Origin: Asticcacaulis sp.
Lineage (GTDB): Bacteria > Pseudomonadota > Alphaproteobacteria > Caulobacterales > Caulobacteraceae
Direction: 5' to 3'
Length of the DNA stretch: 64,000 nucleotides
NCBI GenBank assembly: GCA_024707255.1
Contig: JANQAC010000002.1
Coordinates: forward strand, 180,001-244,000
Shown here: piece after piece, positions 9,446 through 19,704 of the stretch
Layout: each line of letters begins with the position of its first letter
Numbering within the stretch: position 1 is the stretch's first letter
Made by a program: the position numbers and the translations under genes
The notes under the pieces: model-generated
Database searches by the model: none
What the model was told of the DNA's origin: nothing
The model's input: only the letters and a program-made list of their open reading frames with translations

Positions 9446-11458
9446 GTGGCATCTATCATTAGTGGAAGTACCATCACGTTCGAAGCGGGCAGTGATTATG
9501 TCTATACGCTGTCCGATGCGACGGCCGGACCCGGCCAGACGAAGCTGTATGTGTATGCGGATCAGCTTGGCGCCGGGGACAACCTGACCTTCGATGGCTC
9601 CGCGGAAACGACGGCCTCCATCTACCTGACGGCGGGTGCAGGCGTCGATACCCTGACAGGTGGGCAGGCGAATGACCATTTCGTCATTCATGACCATCTG
9701 ACCACCGCTGACTCCATTAATGGCGGCGCGGGCTTCGACTGGCTGTACCTGATCGGCGATTATTCGGCCGGGCTGACCTTTGGTGCATCCACCATCAAAA
9801 ATATGGAAAGCCTCTACTTCGGCGCGGGCTACAGCTACAAGATTATCCTGAACGACGCGAATATCGCCGCGGGCCAGCAGTTGCAGATTTACGGCAAAGA
9901 CCTGACACTGACCGATTCGTTGAACGTCAATGGCACTGCGGAAACCAACGGTTCGTTTTATTTCGACAGCGCGACGTCTAAAAATACGCTTATCGGCGGT
10001 GCCCAGTCTGATACCTTTTATATTCACAATGGCGTCGGCCATGGCGGGGTGGGTACGCTCAACGGCAATGCCGGCAATGACCTGTTTGTTTTTGACGGCG
10101 ACATCACCGCATCAAACAGAATAAACGGGGGAAGCGGGACGGACAGCGTAGACCTGTCCGGTTTCAACGCGGGGCTGGCCCTGGTCATGACTGCGACGAC
10201 CATGACAGGCATAGAAACCTTAAGCCTGAGCGGGGGTAGTGCCTCTATTACGACCCATGACGCGACCATTGCTGCCGGCGCGCGCCTGACGGTCAGTTCT
10301 GATGCGGCGCTTACGCTGAATGGCAGCGCTGAAAAAGACGGCTATTTCACTGTAAACGGCGGCGAATACGGCGATAATATCAAGACGGGGGCGCTGAATG
10401 ACACCATCAGCACCTATGGCGGCAACGACACATTAAACGGCGGTGCCGGCGCTGATATGATGACCGGTGGCCTGGGCAACGATACCTATTATGTTGACAA
10501 TACGGGCGATAAGGTGGTCGAACTGAACGGGCAGGGCACGGATACGGTCATATCTTCGGTCACGTTCGGCCTGTCGGGGCAATATATCGAAAACCTGACC
10601 CTGACCGGCAGCAGCAATCTGAATGCGACGGGCAATGCGCTGGCCAATGTGCTGACCGGCAACAGCGGTAATAATGTGCTGAACGGCGGCACGGGCGCGG
10701 ATACCATGATCGGCGGCGCCGGTAACGACATCTACTATGTCGACAGCTTCTACGACGTGGTGACGGAGCTGAATGGCGGAGGCACGGATACGGTCTATTC
10801 GTCCGTCCAGTACATCATGGGGGGATCTTATGTTGAGAACGCGACCCTGACGGGGACGCTGAACAGCTATGCGGTCGGCAATGCGCTGGACAACATCCTG
10901 ATCGGCAATTCGGGCAACAACAACCTGACGGGCGGCGCGGGCAATGACCGTCTGAACGGCGGGACGGGCGCGGACGGCCTGCGCGGCGGCGTGGGCAATG
11001 ACATCTACTATGTCGATAACCTGGGAGACTTTATAGTAGAAAACAAGGACGAGGGCACGGACCTGGTCTATTCGACGGTGAGCTTCAATCTTGGCGCCCA
11101 GTATATCGAATACCTGACTCTGACAGGCACCGGCAATATAAATGGTCTGGGTAACGCCCTGGCGAACACGATCACCGGTAATGCGGGGAACAATCTGATC
11201 GACGGTCGTCAGGGCAATGACAAACTAACCGGCGGCGCTGGGGCGGACATCTTCCAGTTCACCGCGGGCAGCGGCAAGGACGCGATTACCGATTTCTCGG
11301 CGTCGCAGAACGACAGCCTGAACCTGCACGACTATAGCCAGGCAACGGCGGTGATCACTCAGGTGGGCAACGATACCGTCATCGATCTCGGCGGCGGCAA
11401 TGTCATCACCCTGACCGGTGCTCTTAAGGCGGATGTCACCAGTCATATCACGTGGTAG
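9446..11458 (+). CDS. RTX-type calcium-binding secreted protein 1
   Basis: A 670-aa acidic, Gly/Asp/Asn-rich protein without a Sec signal. The start is GTG, chosen because AAGGA lies 6 bases before it. The second half is built from haemolysin-type nonapeptides (GG-x-G-x-D-x-x-x, for example GGLGNDTYY and GGAGNDRLN). They are arranged in larger units of about 100 residues in which a YYVD-x-D segment, a beta-helix stretch with YIENLTLTG, and GNALAN recur. The C-terminal 80 residues (ADIFQF...GKDAITDFSA...VTSHITW) have the form of a type I secretion signal. Secretion by a TolC/ABC/MFP system is inferred from the family; no such transporter is in the window. It could be an adhesin, matrix or S-layer-like protein. 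Confidence 0.88.
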   Translation: MASIISGSTITFEAGSDYVYTLSDATAGPGQTKLYVYADQLGAGDNLTFDGSAETTASIYLTAGAGVDTLTGGQANDHFVIHDHLTTADSINGGAGFDWLYLIGDYSAGLTFGASTIKNMESLYFGAGYSYKIILNDANIAAGQQLQIYGKDLTLTDSLNVNGTAETNGSFYFDSATSKNTLIGGAQSDTFYIHNGVGHGGVGTLNGNAGNDLFVFDGDITASNRINGGSGTDSVDLSGFNAGLALVMTATTMTGIETLSLSGGSASITTHDATIAAGARLTVSSDAALTLNGSAEKDGYFTVNGGEYGDNIKTGALNDTISTYGGNDTLNGGAGADMMTGGLGNDTYYVDNTGDKVVELNGQGTDTVISSVTFGLSGQYIENLTLTGSSNLNATGNALANVLTGNSGNNVLNGGTGADTMIGGAGNDIYYVDSFYDVVTELNGGGTDTVYSSVQYIMGGSYVENATLTGTLNSYAVGNALDNILIGNSGNNNLTGGAGNDRLNGGTGADGLRGGVGNDIYYVDNLGDFIVENKDEGTDLVYSTVSFNLGAQYIEYLTLTGTGNINGLGNALANTITGNAGNNLIDGRQGNDKLTGGAGADIFQFTAGSGKDAITDFSASQNDSLNLHDYSQATAVITQVGNDTVIDLGGGNVITLTGALKADVTSHITW

Positions 11459-11604
11459 AAAAAGGAGTGACGTCTTCCTACGGCCAGTTCTTGGGTGTGG
11501 TTTTGCATGTATAATCCTGGCTGTAAAGAATCGGCCTGTGGTATTACTTGCATTACGGGGCAGGCATGATATGTCGCATAATGTAATATTTTTCGGGGGG
11601 AAGA

Positions 11605-14063
11605 ATGACCAACATCACGGGTACAAATGCCGTTGACCTACTTCATGGTACTGGGGCGGATGATATCATTGACGGTCTTGACGGTGGCGACACGCTGTAT
11701 GGCGGCGATGGCAATGACCTCCTCAATGGCGGTAGCGAAACAGACACGCTTGACGGCGAGGCCGGCAACGACACCCTGAACGGTGGGGATGGAGATGACA
11801 TCCTGGAAGATACCTACGGCACGAACACGTTTAATGGTGATGCCGGTAACGACAACATATTTATCTATGGTGGCGATGGTACGATAAATGCCGGAACTGG
11901 TAATGATCTTGTCTGGCTTTACCAAACTGCTTATGATGCCAGTCATGTATTTACCGTTGACCTTGGTGCGGATGACGACACTTTCCAGTTCAAAGATGTA
12001 ACGGGTCTGACGATTACGGGGGGAGACGGCCGGGATACGTATGTTCCGATTCTGGAGTATCACAATACAGCCGGCACGATCATAACCGACTTTAAAGGCG
12101 GCCCTGATGGCGATATCATCAAAGTAGATGATCTGCTGGCCGCCACGGATTACAGGGGCGAGAATCCATTCGGGAATGGTTACCTCAGCCTGGTCCAATC
12201 GGGTAACGACGTGCTGCTCCAGTTGAAGGGCGATACGATCATTATCCTTCAAGATGTTCATTTATCTGACCTGACGGCAGATAATTTTGGAGGCTTACCG
12301 GCCGATGGTTCCGCTCTCGCGAATACTGCCATTACGGGGACAGGCTACGACGACACAATTACGGGTACAGGCGGCAACGACACGATCGATGGCGTGAGCG
12401 GTGCCGATACGATTTTCGGCAGCCTGGGCAATGATGTCATCAATGGTGGCGGCGGAAATGACACCATCAATGGTGGCCTGGGCGATGACATTCTGAGTGG
12501 CGGTGACGGTGACGATTCCCTTTATGACCCATACGGGGCCAATCAATTCTATGGCGGCAACGGCAATGACGTTATTTCAGCCTATTCCGGCTCGTCTGTT
12601 GATGCCGGTTCGGGCAATGACCGGGTCAGTGTACTCGTTGGGGATGTCACGGTAAAACTGGGTGACGGTGAAGACACTATGTTCTTCTACGCCGTCAATG
12701 ATCTGGTTATCACTGGCGGATCCGGACGGGATACCTATGACCCCGCTCAAGTTTTTTCCGGTAGTACCAATATCACCATTACTGATTTCCAGGGGGCGCT
12801 GCCGGTGATCTGTTTAAGCTGGATGACTTGCTTTCGGCCGAACATTATGCCGGCACCAATCCGTTTGCCGAGGGCTTCCTGAAGCTCGTCCAGTTTGGTA
12901 GCGACGTCCTTCTGCAATTGCAGGGCAATACGATCATCACCTTGCAGAACATCAATATCGGCACCCTGACCTCCGCCAATTTTGGTGGTTATGCCCTCAA
13001 TACACCGCTCATCCTGGGCACGGCCGGTGCCGACAAACTGACCGGAACGGCGGGCGCCGATATTATGAAGGGCGGCATTGGCAACGACACCTATTATGTG
13101 GACAGCTTCCAAGATCAGGTTATTGAACTGAAGAACGAAGGCACGGACACGGTGATCTCGTCGGTGCAGTACATTATGGGCGGGTCATACGTCGAGAACG
13201 CCACGCTGACCGGCACGCTGAACAGCTATGCGGTGGGTAACGCACTCGACAACATCCTGTTCGGTAACAGCGGCAATAACAACCTGACCGGCGGGGCCGG
13301 CAATGACCGTCTCGATGGCGGGGCGGGGTCTGACGGCTTGCGCGGTGGTGTCGGCAATGATGTCTACTATGTAGATAACCTGGGCGACTTCATCGTCGAG
13401 AACAAGAACGAAGGGACGGACCTGGTCTATTCGACGGTAAGCTTCAACCTGGGCGCCCAGTATGTCGAAAACCTGACCTTAAGAGGCAGCGCCAATATCA
13501 ACGGCCTGGGCAATGCCCTGGCCAATACGATCACCGGCAATGCCGGCAATAACCTGATCGATGGCCGTGCCGGCGCCGATGTGATGAGGGGCGGCGCGGG
13601 GGATGACATCTACTATGTCGACAATGCCGGCGACAAGGTGATTGAGGCAAAGGACCAGGGTACGGACAGCGTCTATTCAAGCGTGACCTTTGCCATGGGC
13701 GGGCAGTATATCGAGAACCTGTACCTGACCGGTAGCGGCAATATCAACGGCACGGGCACCTCCCAGGCCAACACCCTGGTCGGCAACAGCGGCAAGAACA
13801 CCCTGACGGGGGGCGCCGGCAGCGACACCCTGACCGGAGGCGCCGGGGCGGATATCTTCTTCTTCGGCGCCGGCAGTGGCAAGGACACGATCACCGATTT
13901 CTCAGCCAGCCAAAACGACAGCCTCAATCTGCACGCCTACAGCCAGGCAACGGCGGTGATCACCCAGGTGGGCAATGATACCGTCATCGATCTCGGCGGC
14001 GGCAACGTCATCACCTTGACCGGCACCCTAAAGGCCGACGTCACCAGTCATATTACCTGGTAG
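11605..14063 (+). CDS. RTX-type calcium-binding secreted protein 2, one frameshift
   Basis: About 819 aa once one base is restored. The first two thirds contain a tandem duplication of a roughly 235-residue unit: nonapeptide repeats, then a GRDTY-x2-ITDF segment, then DDLL-A-x-Y-x-NPF and VLLQL-x2-TII. The last third repeats the 100-residue blocks of RTX protein 1 almost word for word, including SYVENATLTG and LGAQY, and ends in the same VTSHITW. The frame breaks at 12793-12797, a run of five G where six would read FQGGAAGDLFKL, as in the first copy of the unit. Similarity to RTX protein 1 continues a few bases past the stop codon, pointing to gene duplication. Confidence 0.87.
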
Positions 14064-14135
14064 AAAAAAGAGTGGCGTGAGGGGCGTGGCTGTCCTATCA
14101 GAACAGTCATCATTTGTCCCTGAAGAGAGCCTTCC

Positions 14136-14802
14136 ATGAAAAGCATCGCCATGATTCCCGCCCGCATGGGCAGCCAGCGTCTCGCCAAGAAGAACCTGGC
14201 TTTGATCGATGGCGTGCCGATGATCGTTCATGCCATTCGCAAGTGTCTGGCAACGGGCCTGTTTGACGAGGTGTGGGTTAATTCCGAGCACCCGGATTTT
14301 GGGCCTATCGCTGAAGCGGAAGGGGTGAAATTTCACCAGCGGCCGGAAGAACTGGGCAATAATAATGCCACCTCCGAACAGTTCGTGCGCGAGTTCCTCG
14401 AAAAGCACGAATGCGATTACCTGTTCCAGGTGCATTCGATCGCGCCGCTGCTTAGCGTCGAAGATGTGAAAAGCTTCGTCACCGAGATGAAGACCGACCA
14501 GTATGATGCCCTGATGAGCGTGGTCGATGAGAATCTGGAATGCGTTTATGATGGCAAGCCGGTCAACTTCACCTTCGCGGAAAAAACCAACAGCCAGGAT
14601 CTTCAGCCCGTTCGCCGCATCGTCTGGGCGGTGACCGCCTGGCGCCGGGAAACCTTCCTCAAGGCCGCGCAAGGGGGGCTGCGCCACCTATGCCGGTCGT
14701 GTCGGGTACAGCAGTGTCAGCCGTATGGCGGGACATGTGATCAAGACACAGGAAGATCTTGATATTGCCATCGCCCTCTATCCGATCATCATCAAAAACT
14801 GA
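14136..14802 (+). CDS. Acylneuraminate cytidylyltransferase-like CMP-sugar synthetase, one frameshift
   Basis: Predicted to activate a sugar acid with CTP. It has the family N-terminus IPARMGSQRLAKKN (the nucleotide-binding loop R-x-GS-x-R-x-x-x-KN), then VNSEHPDFGPIA, FHQRPEELG and FQVHSIAPLL, the usual order in NeuA/KdsB-like enzymes. The length is 221 aa after correction. The frame breaks in the run of six G at 14673-14678; with five G the protein continues GCATYAGRVGYSSV and ends at 14802. The next gene starts one base later. Whether the substrate is a nonulosonic acid, a Kdo-like acid or something else cannot be told: no NeuB/KdsA-type synthase is in the window. Confidence 0.78.
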
Positions 14803-14803
14803 C

Positions 14804-15482
14804 ATGGCGATTGAAGCCCGGTCATATGGCAATCCGGCTGCGGCCGAAAAAGCGTGCTCGGAAACCCTGTCCGCGGCGCTTGCGACGGCCCTTACCGCCA
14901 CAAAAGGCCGCGTCAGTTTCATGGTGTCGGGCGGGAATACGCCGCGTCGCGTCCTGCCTCAGGTTCTGGCGGCGGATATTGACTGGCAACGGGTAGATGT
15001 TTTCGCCAGTGATGAACGTCTGGTGCCGGTCGATCATCCGGATTCAACCGAGGGCATGGTGCGTCAGCTTTTTTCACAGGCGATGAAACCCCTGAACTAT
15101 CTTGGCTTTGGTGAGGATGTTACGCCTGAGGCCGCACTCGCCGCCTGGAAATCGGCTTTGAAAACGGCCGCCTGGCCGGTCGCCGCCGGCTTCATCGGCA
15201 TAGGTGAGGATGCGCACTATGCCTCACTTTTTCCCGAACCGGCCGGAGATTACTGACGCGGATCTCTTTGCCGCTACTGTGCCTGAAACCCTGCCGCACA
15301 AGCACGTGCGCCTGACCTTGGGGCGTCGTGCATTTGCGCAATGTGACCTGCTGACACTGGTGGTTGCCGGTGCCGGTAAGCGCGCAATGCTTGAAGCCTG
15401 CCTGTCAATCAACGCGGACCCCCAAGCCTTGCCCGCCGCGCTGATCGCGGAACAAGGTCATGCGATCGCCTTCACCGACTGA
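14804..15482 (+). CDS. 6-phosphogluconolactonase/glucosamine-6-phosphate isomerase family protein, one frameshift
   Basis: A 225-aa member of the SugarP isomerase fold. It has the phosphate loop MVSGGNTPRRVL, then VFASDERLVPVDHPDST and GIGEDAHYASLFP, which corresponds to the lactonase motif G-x-G-x-DGH-x-ASLFP. The Gly of DGH is replaced by Ala, so the activity may differ from true Pgl. The frame breaks within TTTTTCCC at 15228-15235, where one extra base truncates the protein; removing it continues NRPEITDADLFAATVPE to the stop at 15482. Starting ATG at 14804 is one base after the cytidylyltransferase stop. Position suggests a role in the same sugar pathway rather than in the pentose phosphate route. 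Confidence 0.75.
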
Positions 15483-15491
15483 CGAGAACAT

Positions 15492-16019
15492 ATGGCCCTC
15501 AAATTTATCGACACGGTCAATGAACAACTGGAAGAAGACGATCGTCTGCGCGCCGATACCCTGAGCTGGTGGCGTTGGCGGCGTGGCAAGGAAGAGGTGC
15601 CTTTGGCGCAGGCTTTCATGTCCATTTTCGCGGAATTTTCGGAGTTCCGCTCATTGGCCTATTACCGCTTTACACAGGCCGGCGCCAATACGGACACGCT
15701 CGCGTTTAAACATCTCGCCAATGATCTTTGGCTGGTTTGTGACGATATTGGCGGTGGTCTGCGCATCCAGCACGGCAGTTCGACATATCTGCACGCTGAA
15801 AAGGTGGGGCAGGATTGCCATATCAATCAGAACGTTACGGTAGGTTCTTATAAAGGAAAGAAGCCGGTCATAGGCAACCGTGTGACCATCTACACCGGTG
15901 CCGTGATCACAGGCGGTGCGGTCATAGGCGATGATGCCGTGATCGCGCCGAATGCTTTTGTCAATTTTGACGTGCCGACGGGTAAAAAGGTATTGGCGCC
16001 TCGATCCATAATTAAGTAG
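15492..16019 (+). CDS. Serine-acetyltransferase-like hexapeptide acyltransferase (first copy)
   Basis: A 175-aa protein with an alpha-helical N-terminal half (DTLSWWRWRRGKEE, FSEFRSLAYYRF) and a left-handed beta-helix C-terminal half. The latter has IQHGSSTYLHAE and CHINQNVTVGSYKGKKPVIG, followed by hexapeptides IYTGAVITGGAVIGDDAVIAPNAF in which [I/V]-x-G repeats can be followed. The His of IQHG and the HINQNVTVG segment match the CysE active site. It lacks the long N-terminal trimerisation part of CysE, so O-acetylation of a sugar precursor or of serine in a specialised pathway is more likely than cysteine synthesis. A 10-base spacer separates it from the upstream gene. A paralogue lies at 22898. 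Confidence 0.8.
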   Translation: MALKFIDTVNEQLEEDDRLRADTLSWWRWRRGKEEVPLAQAFMSIFAEFSEFRSLAYYRFTQAGANTDTLAFKHLANDLWLVCDDIGGGLRIQHGSSTYLHAEKVGQDCHINQNVTVGSYKGKKPVIGNRVTIYTGAVITGGAVIGDDAVIAPNAFVNFDVPTGKKVLAPRSIIK

Positions 16020-16099
16020 GCCCGTCAGGATCCTTGTACCGATACTGGCGTACATGACATGGCCTACGGTTTCATCCAGAACGTCCAGTCTATGGAAAT

Positions 16100-16240
16100 C
16101 TATCCGGGTATCTGATCGAGATCATGCTTCAGTTCATCGGGCGACATGATTTCTGGTTCCTCCGGCCCTGGCTCTGTTTGACTGAGATTCACTTCATAAC
16201 GCGGGGCTTGTCGATCAGGACGAAATTAACTTTCTATCAT
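16100..16240 (-). other. Possible small or remnant coding segment in the 304-base gap 16020-16323
   Basis: The gap between the acetyltransferase and the dehydrogenase holds no intact gene. On the minus strand a stretch ending at the TAG of 16100-16102 reads like coding sequence (EEPEIMSPDELKHDLDQIPG at its end), with a second plausible piece (NFVLIDKPR) just upstream in another frame and an ATG at 16240. Two single-base changes would join them into a 46-aa protein. There is no good ribosome binding site. It may be a decayed gene fragment; the reading is speculative. A run of eight T lies at 16246-16253 on the plus strand. Confidence 0.25.
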
Positions 16241-16323
16241 GGGAGTTTTTTTTGATCGGGGGTTGGAAAAGGGCGGGATGCGATGGCATAAGGCAGCAGA
16301 CTTCATTCCAGCAAGGCGAATCC

Positions 16324-17232
16324 ATGACCCAGCCCCGTGTCCTGATCAGCAACATCATGATGTTGAACGAGCGTCCGCGTTTCGACGCGAAGCTGAGGGA
16401 AATGGGGTATGAGCCGGTATGGGCCACGGTCAGCCAGTTCCTGGACGAGGCGGCCTGTCTTGACCTGGTGGGCGAGATCGACGGCTGGCTGGCGGGTGAT
16501 GATCAGATCACCCGCAAAGTGCTCGAAAAGGCCCTGCCGCGGCTGAAGGTCATTGCTAAATGGGGCACCGGCATCGACAGCATCGACCGCATGGCTGCCG
16601 CCGAACTTAATGTGCCGGTAAAGAATGCGCCGGGCGCTTTTGCCCATGCGGTGGCGGAATATGCCATCGGCCTGATCCTGATGGCCAATCGTCAGTTGGG
16701 CACGGTCGACCGCGCCATCCGCGCCGGGCAATGGCCCAAGCCGCGTGGCCGCGAACTGAACGGATCGACGCTTGGCATGATCGGTTATGGTGCCATCGGC
16801 CGTCGCATCGGCGAACTGGGGGCGGGTTTCGGCATGACGGTCATCCATCATGATCCGTTCTCAAAGGACTCGCTCAGTGTCGATGAAATCGCCGCGCAGG
16901 CTGATGTCGTCTGTATCGCCTGCGCCCTGACGCCGGAAAACCGCGGCATGATCAATGCGGACTTTCTGGCGAAGATGAAGTCATCGGCCCTGTTGTGCAA
17001 TGTGGCGCGCGGTCCTATCGTGAAGGAGGCCGACCTGATCGCCGCGCTTCAGGCGGGCATCATTGCCGGTGCGGCGCTCGATGTCTTCGAGCAGGAGCCC
17101 CTGCCTCTGACGAGCCCGTTCATTGGCATGGATAATGTGGTCCTGGGCTCGCATAACGGCAACAACTGCATTGGCGCCGTCGAGTACGTCCACCAGGTGA
17201 CGCTTGATAATCTTGCGGCCGGATTGAGCTGA
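16324..17232 (+). CDS. D-isomer-specific 2-hydroxyacid dehydrogenase
   Basis: A 302-aa NAD-dependent dehydrogenase related to phosphoglycerate dehydrogenase. The N-terminal catalytic domain contains KWGTGIDSID. The Rossmann motif GMIGYGAIGRRIG follows, then NVARGPIV with the catalytic Arg, a Glu in DVFEQEPL, and GSHNGNN supplying the active-site His. There is no ACT or ASB regulatory domain. ATG at 16324 is preferred over an upstream in-frame start because AAGGCG precedes it and the family's N-terminus begins there. It lies inside the CMP-sugar cassette, so it may oxidise or reduce a hydroxy-acid intermediate of that sugar. The next gene begins 3 bases after its stop. Confidence 0.85.
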   Translation: MTQPRVLISNIMMLNERPRFDAKLREMGYEPVWATVSQFLDEAACLDLVGEIDGWLAGDDQITRKVLEKALPRLKVIAKWGTGIDSIDRMAAAELNVPVKNAPGAFAHAVAEYAIGLILMANRQLGTVDRAIRAGQWPKPRGRELNGSTLGMIGYGAIGRRIGELGAGFGMTVIHHDPFSKDSLSVDEIAAQADVVCIACALTPENRGMINADFLAKMKSSALLCNVARGPIVKEADLIAALQAGIIAGAALDVFEQEPLPLTSPFIGMDNVVLGSHNGNNCIGAVEYVHQVTLDNLAAGLS

Positions 17233-17235
17233 GTC

Positions 17236-19448
17236 TTGGCGGGCAAACGCTGGTCCTTCATTGATGGCGCGCATCCGGTGCAGATTCTGGGGCGCGGCTG
17301 GGCGGCCCCTTCGGATGTCGGCCTGTGGAATGACGGCACCAGCGCGACGCTTAAACTGGGTGATGCCAATGTTCCGGCGATGCTTACGATCGATGGACAG
17401 ACCTTCTCCCATCGCCAGCGGTTTCGCTTATTTGCCGGAAAAACGCAACTGGCCGAACTGATCCTGCCGCAGGGGGCGGAACGAAGTGTCGCTGTTCCCC
17501 CGGATATGCTGTTGTCGGGCCAGTCGCTGCGGCTGGAATTTCCTGATGCGGATATCCCGTACAATCTTGGATTCAATGCGGATCGCCGTACCCTGGCCCT
17601 GCGCCTGACCGGCCTGGAATGGCGTCCTGTCATAAACGCGCCGGTAAAGTGCCAACGCTTTTTCGGGACGTTCCTGGTGCGTCCCGTGGCCAGCATATTG
17701 CGCATCTGGGGCAGGGGGCCGCGCCTGACGCCCGCTTTCGTCTCAATGACGCCCAGGTCTTCAATTGTCCGTTCCAGAACGGCGAAACCTGGTCGGTCTG
17801 GCTGGCCATATCGCCTGAGCAGGCCAGCACCTCACGCCTGAAACTGAATATCTACCGGATGGATGGGGTGCTGATGGATGTGGCCGGTATTGATCAGTAC
17901 GCGGTCGATGATGAATCCGGCGGCGGGGCGCCGATTCTGCTTCATATGGTGTATAAGCCTTATCAGGGTGATGTGCGGGAGATAACGCAGACATCGGGTA
18001 TGTCATTCGTCGAACGTATCGAGAGACATCTCTATAAATTGATTTCAAGTCATTCCGTTACGTCCTTGCCCTCCCTGCCGGAGGAGCCACCGCTGGTAAC
18101 GGCGCCTCCGTCAAACGATGCAGCGGGATCTGAGCCGGCGGCACCGCCTTCCCCGGTGCAGGTCACGTACAACGCCGCCGCCCGGTTGTTGATGATCCGT
18201 GTGGCTCTTGATGAAAGGGTTGATGAGGTTCGGGTACTGGGAGATGAGAGCGCCGAACTGGCCAGGGTTCGGTCTTCCGGCCCCGAAGTCAGGGCGGCAA
18301 CGATCTGCGCGCCGGAATCATTGCCGCTCAGCCTGACGATCCGGCATTACAGCGGGGCAGATTGTGTAAAAGAACAGGTCATTCGCCGCGATGCCATTCA
18401 GTTGGCGGGGCTTGAAGTGGCGGCCCTCGCCCTCGACGGGGCGGAGATCAGCGGTGCCTTCTGGGTCGGGGCGGGAGCCGGGAGCGACTGGCAACTGACC
18501 TGTCAGGGCGCGATCGTGGGCCAGGCCCATATGGCAGAGGGGTGCAGCCTGGCCGACCTGTCATTAAGCGCCATTCCCTTCCGGATACCCTTGCCGGATC
18601 GGGATATCCAGCCGGCGCATGACAAGTTGCCTGGCGACAGGATATGGATCACACCAATAGCGCCGGGGGTGCCTGTGCCTGTGCAGCGACCGCTGACCTT
18701 GTCGCGGGTTCAGTTGAAAGGGCCGCATCGACCTGCACGCGAACTGGCGGCCCTGAGAGACATACACCGCGGGAGAGCAGCATGGATTATCGGCAACGGG
18801 CCGAGCGTCCGGCTTGAAGACCTTGAAGCGATCCCGGCCGGAGATGTGGTCTTCGCATTCAACCGGTTCTATCTCAGTTATGCGGACCATCCCCTGCGTG
18901 AAGACTATGTGGTTTCCGCCGATGCCCAGATGGTCGATGATTTCGGTCAGGAAATAATCGAACGCTCAAGCGGTCTGCCCTTGTTCTGCCGTCCGCGTGA
19001 GGCTCTGTCGCACCTGCGGGGGCGTTTTGTGGCCCTGACGCCCGGAAACAGCGCTCTGCCGGTCTTTTCCACTGACCCCGCGCATTTTGTGTCTGTAGGC
19101 GGTTCGTCGGTCTTCGTGGCGCTGCAAATGGCCTGGTATATGGGGCTGCGCGACGTAAGGCTTTACGGCATGGATTACAGTTTCAATACGGTGCTGAGTG
19201 ATGATCTTGGGGGCGGGGGCGGGGGCGGGTGCGTGATGGCGGTCAATGACGGCAATCACTTTATCCCGAACTACCGTGGCGACAGGCCCTGGCATCCGCC
19301 ATCTTGGGCGGACATCGCAACAGGCTTTCTGAATGCCCGCATTGCTTTTGAACTGGACGGTGGTCGCATCGTCAACGCGACCCGCGGTGGGCGGCTGGAG
19401 ATCTTCCAGCGAATGGACCTGCCAGATATGATCGCTGAGATGCGTTAA
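17236..19448 (+). CDS. DUF115/MptE-like putative glycosyltransferase with N-terminal beta domains, one frameshift
   Basis: About 737 aa after correction. The start is TTG, 3 bases after the dehydrogenase stop. The N-terminal half is beta-rich (ILGRGWAAPSDVGLWNDG). The C-terminal third carries AWIIGNGPSVRLEDLE, FAFNRFYLSY, SADAQMVDDFG and RLYGMDYSFN, the pattern of DUF115 (6-hydroxymethylpterin diphosphokinase MptE-like) found in Maf flagellin glycosyltransferases and sialyltransferase-like proteins. Those relatives use CMP-activated nonulosonic acids, which fits the CMP-sugar synthetase four genes upstream. The frame breaks near 17708-17711, where GGGG should be GGGGG to read IWGQGAAPDARF. 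A Gly tract coded by repeated GGGGGC units lies near 19208-19229. Confidence 0.7.
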
Positions 19449-19704
19449 AAAAATGTAGCAATTGCAACAGGGTATCGGCAAGACCTCAGCACGTGCAATG
19501 CCCTCATTCGTGGTTGTACTTTTTTGAAAAACGAATTGCACCTGATGGCAAGCTACGTTAACGCTGGAAGGCCGAAGGTGGTCAGGCGCGGTGTGCCGCA
19601 GTCACCGCCCTGGTGTGGGGGATTTTTTTGCAGGGCCTGAACCGTAATATTCGCTCGTTTCAGGTGAGCGCGGTTTGGCTGCGTGATAGTTTTTGTGAGG
19701 CAGA

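Noticed and set aside
9446..14063. CRISPR-like or satellite repeats
   Set aside because: The repeats are in-frame nonapeptide and 100-residue protein repeats that vary at codon third positions; there are no constant repeat-spacer units.
9446..14063. S-layer protein of the Caulobacter RsaA type
   Set aside because: RTX repeats and a type I secretion end fit, but no RsaDE-like secretion genes are adjacent and the proteins are shorter, so a specific S-layer call is not supported.
14673..14678. Phase-variable G tracts in glycan genes
   Set aside because: Similar short-run frameshifts also hit the RND pump, cysD, amidase and GH3 genes, and tracts of 4-7 bases are short for slipped-strand switching; sequence error explains the set better.
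14136..15482. A standard legionaminic, pseudaminic or Kdo pathway
   Set aside because: No NeuB, PseI, KdsA, KdsC or matching dehydratase-aminotransferase genes are found in the window.
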